64,000 bases of DNA from Cognatitamlana sp035818475. GTDB lineage: Bacteria > Bacteroidota > Bacteroidia > Flavobacteriales > Flavobacteriaceae. How positions within the stretch are numbered: the stretch's first letter is position 1; the number at the start of each line of letters is the position of its first letter. Positions 1 to 6,809 of this stretch are shown here, one piece after another. Below the pieces are notes generated by a model. That model was not told the origin of the DNA, ran no database searches, and saw only the letters and a program-made list of their open reading frames with translations. Both the position numbers and the translations under genes were made by a program. Location: assembly GCF_035818475.1 (NCBI RefSeq), contig NZ_JAYMGV010000001.1, positions 744,001 through 808,000 on the forward strand, in the 5' to 3' direction.

Positions 1-98
1 CTAAACGTTGCCTTCTTTTTTTGAGTTGGTTATTTAACTTTATAAGACACACTAAGTGAAAATCTCTAAGGCTCTCAGGAGTAAGCAAGAACAAATAT

Positions 99-737
99 TC
101 AATTATTGCTATTACTTGCAAAGGTTTTTAATTCTTTTATTAATATTTTAGAATAACAATATTCTCCTCTTTCTGATATATAATTGCCTTTACTGTCAAT
201 AATTAAATATCCTCCACAAGGGTAATGAATAGGATAAAATGTATTTTCAATCAAATTATTTATATCAGGTTGCCAATTAATTTTTTTTCCAAATCCTCTT
301 AATCCGTCATCTGATTTATATATAAATAATTGTTTTAAATTTTCTATTTTATTAATATTTCTATAGAATTCATTATATCTTTTTTTAAAATTGGCTTTAT
401 ACCCTCTTGAACTGCAATTATCATCTCCAGGATAATAATTTACAAATAAAGCATCACTATCATCAAGTTTTATTTGATTGAATTTATTAAAGGAGGTTTT
501 TATTGAATCAAGTAAACTCAATTTAATTTTACCTTTTATATATCTTGAAACTTTTACATTCAAATAACAAGAATCTAAATCAAATCTCAAGTTATATCCC
601 AGAGGGTGGTCAGATTTTCTGTCAAATTCAGTTTTTGTTATATATTTAAAATCATCATTAACATAAAGTTCTTTTTTTTGACTAAATGAAAACAGACTGT
701 AAAAAGTTATCAGTATTGATATGGTTATTTTTTTCAT
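99..737 (-). CDS. secreted protein of unknown function
   Basis: A 212-residue protein with a clear Sec signal peptide: positive start (MKK), a hydrophobic stretch, then FSFSQ, a common flavobacterial cleavage context, so the mature part begins near residue 20 and should be periplasmic or outside the cell. The mature part is rich in Lys, Asn and aromatic residues, contains four Cys (near residues 57, 108, 174 and 193) and has no motif I recognise. It is the last readable gene of the AT-rich accessory patch and lies about 60 bases beyond the terminal repeat of an IS3 remnant, so it may have been stranded by that event. Proteins of this style are common next to toxin and immunity genes in Bacteroidota, but I cannot assign a role. 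Confidence 0.7.
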   Translation of the reverse strand: MKKITISILITFYSLFSFSQKKELYVNDDFKYITKTEFDRKSDHPLGYNLRFDLDSCYLNVKVSRYIKGKIKLSLLDSIKTSFNKFNQIKLDDSDALFVNYYPGDDNCSSRGYKANFKKRYNEFYRNINKIENLKQLFIYKSDDGLRGFGKKINWQPDINNLIENTFYPIHYPCGGYLIIDSKGNYISERGEYCYSKILIKELKTFASNSNN

Positions 738-795
738 TTTTCAATTATTTTGCTGTAGCTGTCCCTTAAAAAGAAGTTTTTGAGTTCAATATTAT

Positions 796-970
796 TGTAA
801 CCTTGATCTCCTCCCAAATTAAGAACCAGTTAAAAGTAGAGAATCCGAGCTGTTTTTATTCATTTCGATGTATTTATTAGGAAGGATATCACCCAAGGAA
901 CTATGAGGCCTAAAGTTGTTATATTCCTCTCTCCATATATCTAGTTTTTCCAAGTAGTTTTGAATAGGTT
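796..970 (-). mobile_element. IS3-family insertion sequence remnant (3' end only)
   Basis: Read on the minus strand, this segment encodes the typical C-terminal tail of an IS3-family OrfB transposase (WREEYN, then RPHSSLG, then a P-x-x-Y/F stretch) and ends with the non-coding tail usual after OrfB. On the plus strand the outer edge reads TGTAACCTTGATCTCC from 796, which has the TG start and sequence style of an IS3 terminal inverted repeat. The rest of the element (OrfA, the catalytic DDE part of OrfB, the other terminal repeat) is absent. The inner border, near 955-980, is placed where the protein stops looking like Imm11 and starts looking like transposase, so it is approximate. Confidence 0.65.
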
Positions 971-1400
971 TTCGATTCTCATCTCTATCTTTTAATAAAA
1001 GATCAGTATTTTTAAAATCTATAAAATCGTAAGGAATATCATAAATATGTGTTTGCCAATAATTTTTAATTTTATTCTCTTTATGAATTATACTTGTTGA
1101 AAAGAACTGAATTCCAAAAGAATTAAACTGTTCTAATAAGTTTTTCAACTTATCACTTATTAGCATAGATCCATAAGAAAAACCAACACTACTAACTTCT
1201 ATTAAATCAGTTCGTTTTGATTTGGCATATAAAATAGCATTTGAAAGAATAGGGTTTATTTCTATTTTTTTAAATGAAAATCTGTCTATAAAATTTGAGT
1301 TATCCCAAACATGACAATTATGAACTACCTCTTTTACTTGAGGTAGTTTACCCATAATCTTTTCATTTAAACTATTGTGAATTGAAAAATACTTTGTCAT
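819..1400 (-). CDS. Imm11-type (DUF1629) immunity protein fused to an IS3 transposase tail
   Basis: A 193-residue chimera. Residues 1 to about 141 resemble Imm11/DUF1629 immunity proteins of Bacteroidota polymorphic toxin systems: an opening with YFSIHNS, a short Cys-His-x-Trp (CHVWD) segment, a central ISDKLKNLLE helix, GIQFF, and a YWQTHIYDIPYDFIDF block. From about residue 148 to the end it is the IS3 OrfB C-terminus (WREEYN, RPHSSLG). The frame runs through without a stop, so IS insertion followed by deletion has replaced the natural end of the immunity gene. Imm11 proteins normally sit in the cytoplasm and neutralise a cognate toxin; no such toxin is visible here. Whether the chimera still folds or protects is unknown, and it could equally be a decaying gene. 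Confidence 0.65.
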   Translation of the reverse strand: MTKYFSIHNSLNEKIMGKLPQVKEVVHNCHVWDNSNFIDRFSFKKIEINPILSNAILYAKSKRTDLIEVSSVGFSYGSMLISDKLKNLLEQFNSFGIQFFSTSIIHKENKIKNYWQTHIYDIPYDFIDFKNTDLLLKDRDENRKPIQNYLEKLDIWREEYNNFRPHSSLGDILPNKYIEMNKNSSDSLLLTGS

Positions 1401-1476
1401 GGCAATAATAAATCATTAAAATGTAAATTTGTTTCATGTTTCATGCTTTATAATTAATATTTGGTTTTTAATATTA

Positions 1477-1713
1477 GCTAACTACTTAATAAACACAATA
1501 TATTGTGTTAATTCCCCATATATTTAATATAGCCTTAGCGGCAGACTGCCCTAAAACGCCATTATTTATTTTTTCTCGAAGTGCCATTTTATAGTACCAA
1601 ATATAACAAAAACGTAGTGTTTACTTACACGATGTAGATTAAGATCAATAACTATTGTTTTGAATCATTGGATTAATAAGTTTTAGGTCATAGTGTTGCA
1701 GGCTGTATTTTTA
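1477..1713 (-). repeat. intergenic repeat, copy A
   Basis: This fills most of the 319-base gap between the Imm11 chimera and the lipoprotein gene at 1720-2286. It contains an 18-base perfect palindrome, AACACAATATATTGTGTT, at 1492-1509, and a 78-base block at about 1636-1713 that differs from copy B at only about four positions. The conserved block stops a few bases from the stop codon of the neighbouring lipoprotein gene. No gene is visible inside. The rest of the gap (1401-1476) is AT-rich with nothing recognised. Confidence 0.8.
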
Positions 1714-1719
1714 TTTGTT

Positions 1720-2286
1720 TTACCATTCAGAAATAGACCTTGAGTATTCTATCTTCCATTGACTATTTTCTTTTTTCAATATATAAAGAGAACTACTCCC
1801 TGCTAATCGACTTCGACTAACCCCAAGATTAAAAAGAACTTTTTGATTGTCTTTAGAGAAATAAAAGTCTGAAAACCAAAATAGTAAATCAAAATTTTTA
1901 AAATCTTTAGATTTTTTCAATTCAGTTGCGTCAGCGAGCACAACTTTATGACCCTTTTTACTTGATATACCATTTAATGTAATCTTTTTAAAGGTATTGT
2001 CATTCATGCTAAATTTATCAAAATATTCTTCTGGAATTTTTTTTAATTCTTTTTCTGAAAAAATATCTGTTGTTGGATACAATGCTACTTTTAGTTTTAT
2101 TTTAAGTAAAGAGTCTATTGTTTTTTTATCAATAACTGTTGCTGAATCATTTATATGGGCTGGCGGTAATGGAAGAGCTTTTTTATCTATCATAAAAGAG
2201 ATAACTCCATCAATACTAGACGAATTTGTTTTATTATTACAGCTTATAATTGTTATAATAAAGAATAGTACAATTAAGTTTTTCAT
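1720..2286 (-). CDS. small lipoprotein, paralogue of the gene at 3768-4349
   Basis: A 188-residue protein with a lipoprotein signal peptide (IITIISC, lipidated Cys16). It shares an overall plan with the protein at 3768-4349: an I/VDKA-x-PLP-x-PP segment just after the signal, a DSL-x-x-IKL strand, and a C-terminal block ending in SRLAG/SRLSG, a hydrophobic strand and a WKIE/WEIK motif. The two are clearly related but diverged. It lies 6 bases downstream of a truncated copy of the metallopeptidase gene, in the same order as the intact pair, so the two-gene unit was duplicated and this copy has lost most of its partner. The function is unknown; inhibitor, chaperone or immunity partner of the peptidase are possibilities raised only by the pairing. 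Confidence 0.7.
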   Translation of the reverse strand: MKNLIVLFFIITIISCNNKTNSSSIDGVISFMIDKKALPLPPAHINDSATVIDKKTIDSLLKIKLKVALYPTTDIFSEKELKKIPEEYFDKFSMNDNTFKKITLNGISSKKGHKVVLADATELKKSKDFKNFDLLFWFSDFYFSKDNQKVLFNLGVSRSRLAGSSSLYILKKENSQWKIEYSRSISEW

Positions 2287-2292
2287 GGCAAA

Positions 2293-2547
2293 CTAATTAC
2301 AAATTTGAGTGTTAACTTCTACAATATCACGTAAGCTACAATATTGAGTGTCTTCAGTTTCTGTAAGCCTTTTAGAAGTATACCCTGCTTCCCTTAAACC
2401 ATCCCAACCATAAGCCATATAATGACTTAGTGGATATTTATTATTGTCTAGTTCACATATAGCACTTGCTATTGATTTAACATAATTCTCAACCATATAT
2501 ACATGATGAACATCGCCTTTCCAATTATAATTACTATAATTCCAGTT
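2293..2547 (-). pseudogene. truncated 3' remnant of a metallopeptidase lipoprotein gene
   Basis: On the minus strand the open frame from 2547 to the stop at 2293 encodes a segment aligning with the last 80 or so residues of the protein at 4340-5746. Shared landmarks are G-D-V/I-x-H-V-Y-M, then P/SIASA-x-x-x-LD, YPL-x-x-Y, A-x-WDGLR and a final Cys-x. Two consecutive in-frame stops lie just upstream (2548-2553), and the HExxH part is missing altogether. The only Met, in HVYM, falls mid-domain, so a 67-residue product starting after it is unlikely to be real. This is a clean decay product of the duplicated peptidase-lipoprotein pair. Confidence 0.75.
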
Positions 2548-2711
2548 TTATCAAATTTGTTCATTTTTCAAATTGTATATAACGATATTGTATAAGATTT
2601 GTACGGCTTAAAATCCGCAGGGTTTTAAACCTAATACAAATATTACTTAGTATTTTGGTTTTACAGTTTTCTTTAAACATAGCATAAATTTAATACCTTG
2701 CTGAAAACATT

Positions 2712-3521
2712 TTAATCTGTTTCTGAATATTGGTCAAGGGGTAAATACGTTTCATCAAATTTATTGACAATTCGTATTTTTCTTCCAGGCACTGATCCGA
2801 TTATAATTTCAAGGGAATTTTCTATCTGTTTTCTTAAAGGTTCTAAAACCCATTTTAATTCATTAGGACCATTTATGACTTCTTGATGAATAGTTTTTCT
2901 TAAGTCCTCCTTTATTTTCGCAGCAAAACCTTCGAGTTCGATAGATTTCCTCCAATGACCAGATCCAAACCAGACCTGTTTGTATTCCATAATTTCACTT
3001 ATTTTCCAATCGTAATCGAGGTCTTTAAATGATAGAAATTTAGGGTTTATATTTGCTACTGAAATAGTATTTTCCTCTTTGTCAAATTTGATCCTTAATT
3101 CCTTAAGGTCGATTCCGTATTTTGCAATAATATTAACTTGTAAAGCACCTATGAAATGAACCTTCTTATTCCCGTGATTGGTGGAATTATTCCAAGTTCT
3201 TATGAAATTAGTATCAACTTCAATGAGTCCTAGATCAAGAATATTTTTGATTTCAGAAATATTCAATTTTCTATTTTTTAATTCTTTATTTTCTTCTAAT
3301 AAAAAATCATTTTGTTTTTTTTCTTCAGATAATTGTTCATTGAGTTTTGAAATTTCTTCTTGTTTGTTTTTTAAGAATAGTTTCCAAAATGAAAATATTA
3401 AAATTACTACCCCAAATAATACAAGTCCATATAAAAGGAATTCATTCAAGATTAATAATATGCCTATAATTATTATAGTAATTAGAATAAGGTATACTTT
3501 GAGGTTTTTTAATAATTTCAT
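2712..3521 (-). CDS. membrane-anchored coiled-coil protein, possibly DUF4230-like
   Basis: A 269-residue protein. Residues 1-50 form two closely spaced hydrophobic segments (a hairpin or two membrane spans), residues about 52-90 are a Glu/Lys/Leu-rich coiled coil, and residues about 93-265 form a soluble domain. Within this, the sequence VHFIGALQVNIIAKYGIDL followed by a predicted strand and an I-x-V-x-x-x-x-P-like segment resembles the DUF4230 pattern, in which a membrane-anchored domain has a G-x-x-x-x-GIDL strand pair. I hold this assignment loosely. The gene sits between the truncated and the intact peptidase-lipoprotein pairs and is flanked downstream by the pseudogene, so it may have arrived with the rearrangement. 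The function is unknown. Confidence 0.6.
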   Translation of the reverse strand: MKLLKNLKVYLILITIIIIGILLILNEFLLYGLVLFGVVILIFSFWKLFLKNKQEEISKLNEQLSEEKKQNDFLLEENKELKNRKLNISEIKNILDLGLIEVDTNFIRTWNNSTNHGNKKVHFIGALQVNIIAKYGIDLKELRIKFDKEENTISVANINPKFLSFKDLDYDWKISEIMEYKQVWFGSGHWRKSIELEGFAAKIKEDLRKTIHQEVINGPNELKWVLEPLRKQIENSLEIIIGSVPGRKIRIVNKFDETYLPLDQYSETD

Positions 3522-3537
3522 AGTTTTTTAATGTTTG

Positions 3538-3767
3538 CCAACTATTCAATAAACACAATATATCGTGTTTATCCCAATATATTTATACAGCCTTCTTCAA
3601 CACCATTATATTTTGTTTTCTCGCAGTGATGTATTATAAATATACATGACATACCAAATATAATAAAGACGAGGTATTTACTTATACAATGTAGGTTAAG
3701 ATCAATAACTATTGCTTTGAATCATTGGATTAATAAGTTTTAGGACACAGTGTTGCAGGCTGTATTT
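3538..3767 (-). repeat. intergenic repeat, copy B
   Basis: This occupies the whole gap between the membrane protein (start at 3521) and the stop of the lipoprotein gene at 3768. It carries the near-palindrome AAACACAATATATCGTGTTT (3551-3570, one mismatch) and matches copy A along its length, best over the last 78 bases, which run right up to the stop codon. A middle part (about 3600-3690) matches copy C better than copy A. No gene lies inside. Confidence 0.8.
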
Positions 3768-4349
3768 TTAGGAGATAGAAATTACTTTTTCATGTTTTAT
3801 TTCCCATTTTCCATCAATCTTATCTAGAAAGTAAAGTAATTCTGCTCCTGACAATCTACTTCCATATTCTAAACCAATGATTACAATAGCTTTATCTTTG
3901 GCGGTATTAAAACCAATATTAGACAAAAAAACCAGCCTATAATATTCTTTGAAAATTTGTTTTTTATCTATTTTATTTAAATCAACTATACTCAAAGTGT
4001 GCCCTAAATTAGTATTAAACCAATTTCTTTTCATTAACATTCGATTTTTATTGGCAATCAAATTATCTTTTGCACTTTGATAATCTTCATAACCAAAAAC
4101 ATTGAATGATTGTTTGTCATATAGTTCTAAACGATTAGAAACGGCAATGTTAAGTTTAATACCTCTTAACGAATCTTTAATTCTTAGTGGCATACTAGAA
4201 TTATCCCCAGGTTCTGGTGGTGGCGTAGGTAATGGTTTAACTGCTTTATCAATTACAACATTGTAAACATCTATTACTTCTTGAAATGATTTTTGAGAAT
4301 TGCAAGATAAATTTAAGAAGATTAGTATTACTAAATATTTTAATCGCAT
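3768..4349 (-). CDS. small lipoprotein coupled to a metallopeptidase
   Basis: A 193-residue protein with a short lipoprotein signal (IFLNLSC, Cys16), followed by a proline-rich PLPTPPPEPG linker near residue 40 and a soluble domain of about 140 residues. It has no recognised domain but is a paralogue of the protein at 1720-2286. Its start codon lies inside the last codons of the upstream peptidase gene (10-base overlap), so translation of the two is probably coupled, and the same pairing recurs in the truncated copy. Anchoring of both partners by lipid would place them in the same envelope compartment. A role as inhibitor or protective partner of the peptidase fits this arrangement but is inference only. 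Confidence 0.7.
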   Translation of the reverse strand: MRLKYLVILIFLNLSCNSQKSFQEVIDVYNVVIDKAVKPLPTPPPEPGDNSSMPLRIKDSLRGIKLNIAVSNRLELYDKQSFNVFGYEDYQSAKDNLIANKNRMLMKRNWFNTNLGHTLSIVDLNKIDKKQIFKEYYRLVFLSNIGFNTAKDKAIVIIGLEYGSRLSGAELLYFLDKIDGKWEIKHEKVISIS

Positions 4350-5746
4350 GATATCGTAGTATTTTCAATTACAATTTTTCTGTATTCTTCATATTTTGAA
4401 TCTAAACTTGGATCTAGAAGGTTACTCAAATCCCAGGTTCTTAATCCATCCCAAGCAAATGCTTTGTAATAATCTAAAGGATACTTAAATCCATCTAGTT
4501 TTCTTAAAGCAGAAGCTATAGGGTTTATATACCTTTCGGTCATATATACATGTTGTATATCCCCAATATTAAAATGATCGTTGTAAAAATCATAAAGTTG
4601 AAATAATCTAGCCCTATTGTCAGGATCTACTCCACTTTCAAATCTACTTACATAACGATGAATTTCAGCATGTATCGCTTCATGGAGGATAAATTGAGCC
4701 ATTTGTAAAGGATTTGCATTGTTATCCTCTATCTTGATAATAATTTCTCCTGTAGAATCTAAATTACGTGAGTCTGTGCAAGCATCATCACTCCTTGAAC
4801 ACTCACCAATAATAAGAGTTAAATTGTATTCAGGGTCATCAATAAATTTTCCTATTGTTTCTTTAAATAGATTACTACTACTTTCATTTAATTTGTCAAA
4901 TATGCATTTAGCTTTTCCTGTAAGTTTAGAATCGTCAACTTTATCTTCTTCATCAACATTTTCATTATTGTTACTATCCACTACAAAGTACTCATTTGAC
5001 TCATGATTAAGATAAGGAGAATTAGTTGAATAGTTGCTATTAGCTGGTACATAAATATACTCCCAAGTAGTATAATTATATACTCTATGTGTAAATTCCT
5101 GAGTCCCATCGGGATATACTTTGTACCAATCTGTATAGTGTACAACTTCAATCCACTGAAAACCTGCACCACCAGAGTCTGAGTCAGATGGATCATGATC
5201 CGTTGGTGTTGGCCCTCCTTTTGCAAATATACGGTTATGTAATTTGGGAGTAATCTCCATGCCTTTTTCAAGACCTTTGATTTCTGTAAGCTCCCCCTTT
5301 AAATTAAAATGCGTAACGGTTCCAGAAAAATCATATGACGAAAAAGAGGAAATGCTCTCAAGGGATTCTTTGTCCTCTGTAGTAAACTTAATTACTTCAA
5401 AGTCCCATTGATTGTTTCTAATTTTGGATATTTCAAGAATGTATTTGAAAAATAGTTTTGTTCCTCCGTTCTCAATAAAATCATTAGCTTTCAGTCTTGT
5501 ACTAAATTCATATGTTGATTTAGGAGACGTTTCGCTATTATTCAGTCTAAAATCATTCCAATTTATTTGAAGGTTTTTTTTCACGAAAAGGTTGTCAAAA
5601 TATGCTAGTGAAAATTCATTTTTTATCTTTTGTATTTCAGTTAATTCATCTTTAGTTAGCTCATCTTTTGAGCAGTTAGTAACAGTAATAATAATTCCAA
5701 AAGTTAGAATCCCAATTTTGGTCAGTCTTTGGAGTTTGCTTTTCAT
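4340..5746 (-). CDS. surface lipoprotein with a C-terminal HExxH metallopeptidase domain
   Basis: A 468-residue protein. It has a lipoprotein signal ending in VTNC (Cys25), followed by SKDELTKDE; the acidic K-D-E stretch right after the Cys resembles the lipoprotein export signal that sends Flavobacteriia lipoproteins to the cell surface. Residues about 40-170 are a lipoprotein-like N-domain, 175-195 a Gly/Asp/Ser linker, 195-235 a Tyr/Trp-rich segment, and 270-468 the peptidase-like domain. The latter opens with LTGKAKCIFDKL, a start I know from many Bacteroidota secreted effector-like proteins, then has HEAIH (His355, Glu356, His359) and a conserved QHVYM with His399 as a candidate third zinc ligand. 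It is translationally coupled to the small lipoprotein downstream. Substrate unknown; a toxin-like effector or a surface protease are both possible. Confidence 0.7.
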   Translation of the reverse strand: MKSKLQRLTKIGILTFGIIITVTNCSKDELTKDELTEIQKIKNEFSLAYFDNLFVKKNLQINWNDFRLNNSETSPKSTYEFSTRLKANDFIENGGTKLFFKYILEISKIRNNQWDFEVIKFTTEDKESLESISSFSSYDFSGTVTHFNLKGELTEIKGLEKGMEITPKLHNRIFAKGGPTPTDHDPSDSDSGGAGFQWIEVVHYTDWYKVYPDGTQEFTHRVYNYTTWEYIYVPANSNYSTNSPYLNHESNEYFVVDSNNNENVDEEDKVDDSKLTGKAKCIFDKLNESSSNLFKETIGKFIDDPEYNLTLIIGECSRSDDACTDSRNLDSTGEIIIKIEDNNANPLQMAQFILHEAIHAEIHRYVSRFESGVDPDNRARLFQLYDFYNDHFNIGDIQHVYMTERYINPIASALRKLDGFKYPLDYYKAFAWDGLRTWDLSNLLDPSLDSKYEEYRKIVIENTTISCD

Positions 5747-5810
5747 AATTTAATGTTGTTATTAAAAATATTAAAATTCAGTTTGTTGTTCAGGTATATG
5801 GACTACAGTT

Positions 5811-5955
5811 AAAACATATTGTATTTATTCCCATATATTTATATCAGCCTTACTGGCACCATTGCTAAAACGCTCTTATATTTCGTTTTCTCATAGTGAC
5901 GTATTATAAATATATTGACACATCAAATATAATAAAAAAGAAGTTTTTACTTACA
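5811..5955 (-). repeat. intergenic repeat, copy C (partial, at the island edge)
   Basis: This lies between the peptidase gene and the hydrolase at 5966-6808. It matches the middle of copies A and B: CCCATATATTTATA, AGCCTT, a TTTTCTC-AGTGA segment, GTATTATAAATATA, then CAAATATAATAAA and TTTACTTAC. It lacks the 78-base block that abuts the lipoprotein stop codons in A and B. It sits just beyond the stop codon of a core-type gene, so it may mark the border of the accessory patch. No gene lies in the gap. Confidence 0.65.
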
Positions 5956-5965
5956 AATTTGTAAG

Positions 5966-6808
5966 TTATTTATTTAAAAACTCTATAATACTATGTGTAG
6001 TTGTTTTTAAGGCTTCGGACAGTTCATCATTGTCCCAGGGATGCCTGGTATTAAACACATGATCCGCACCCTCAATAAGTTCCAAATGGCCTTTGGGGTT
6101 CCATGCATGGAGCTGGTGGGCCTCGTCCACCAATACACTGGTGTCCTTATTCCCATGTATGATCAAATAGGGTATTTTTAACTGCGTTACGGCCCGTTGT
6201 ATGGTTAATCGTGTTTCATTGGCAATAAAATCTTCATAAAACTGGTAGTAGTGCGGCATCTGCTGCCCGGTTCTTCCGTTTAAAATATATTTAACACCGT
6301 TGGCTTTCCACTGTTCCAAATCTCCTGAAGTGGAGGAACGCTTTCCAAAATCACTCACCCCTGCCAGGCTAATCACTTTATGAACCCGATTATCTTCTTC
6401 CGCCTTTATAGTAACTATCCCCCCGGCCCTGCTATGCCCTATTAAATTAATACGGCTTGTATCTACCTTGCGTTTTAATTCTGGTGTTTTAAAAACCCAG
6501 TCTATAACCGTTTCCAGGTCATCCAGTTCTTTGGTATAGTTATTATGTCCAAAGGCCTCCAGGTCAGGAAAATCTATAGGTTGTTCCACTGTTCCGCCGT
6601 TGTGTGAAAAATTAAATTTCGCAAAAAAGAATCCTGCTTTAGCAAAAGCCATGGCCATTAAATCCCAGGCGCCCCAGTCCTTAAATCCTTTGTAACCATG
6701 ACAAAAAATAACAACAGGCTTGGCGTCTTCATCATCCTGATAAAACATATCTGTAAGTATGGGTTTTTGATGTTTACCCGGGATAATTATATTTTTAGTA
6801 CTTACCAT
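5966..6808 (-). CDS. alpha/beta hydrolase (dienelactone hydrolase-like fold)
   Basis: A 280-residue cytoplasmic serine hydrolase with no signal peptide. FCHGYKG near residue 35 supplies the oxyanion-hole region, GHSRAGG carries the nucleophile Ser126, HGNKD near residue 220 carries the likely acid, and GADHVF near residue 248 the catalytic His. This is the plain-hydrolase layout of the family often labelled dienelactone hydrolase or S9 peptidase-like; the substrate cannot be read from sequence. It starts one base after the stop of the AddB-like gene, so it is the last gene of that transcript. It marks the edge between core chromosome and the AT-rich patch to its left. Confidence 0.85.
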   Translation of the reverse strand: MVSTKNIIIPGKHQKPILTDMFYQDDEDAKPVVIFCHGYKGFKDWGAWDLMAMAFAKAGFFFAKFNFSHNGGTVEQPIDFPDLEAFGHNNYTKELDDLETVIDWVFKTPELKRKVDTSRINLIGHSRAGGIVTIKAEEDNRVHKVISLAGVSDFGKRSSTSGDLEQWKANGVKYILNGRTGQQMPHYYQFYEDFIANETRLTIQRAVTQLKIPYLIIHGNKDTSVLVDEAHQLHAWNPKGHLELIEGADHVFNTRHPWDNDELSEALKTTTHSIIEFLNK

Positions 6809-6809
6809 A

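Noticed and set aside
1..115. An open minus-strand frame running off the left edge, with a Leu/Lys/Arg-rich translation.
   Set aside because: It has no ATG in view, overlaps the end of the gene at 99-737 and matches nothing I recognise. Too short to call.
1477..1713. Integron attC site as an explanation of the intergenic repeat.
   Set aside because: No GTTRRRY/RYYYAAC core pair with the right spacing is visible and no integron integrase is in the window. A conserved recombination spacer remains possible, but not as a standard attC.
1997..2296. Plus-strand frame of 99 codons.
   Set aside because: It lies opposite the lipoprotein gene at 1720-2286, which has a proper signal peptide and a paralogue. 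The plus frame has neither.
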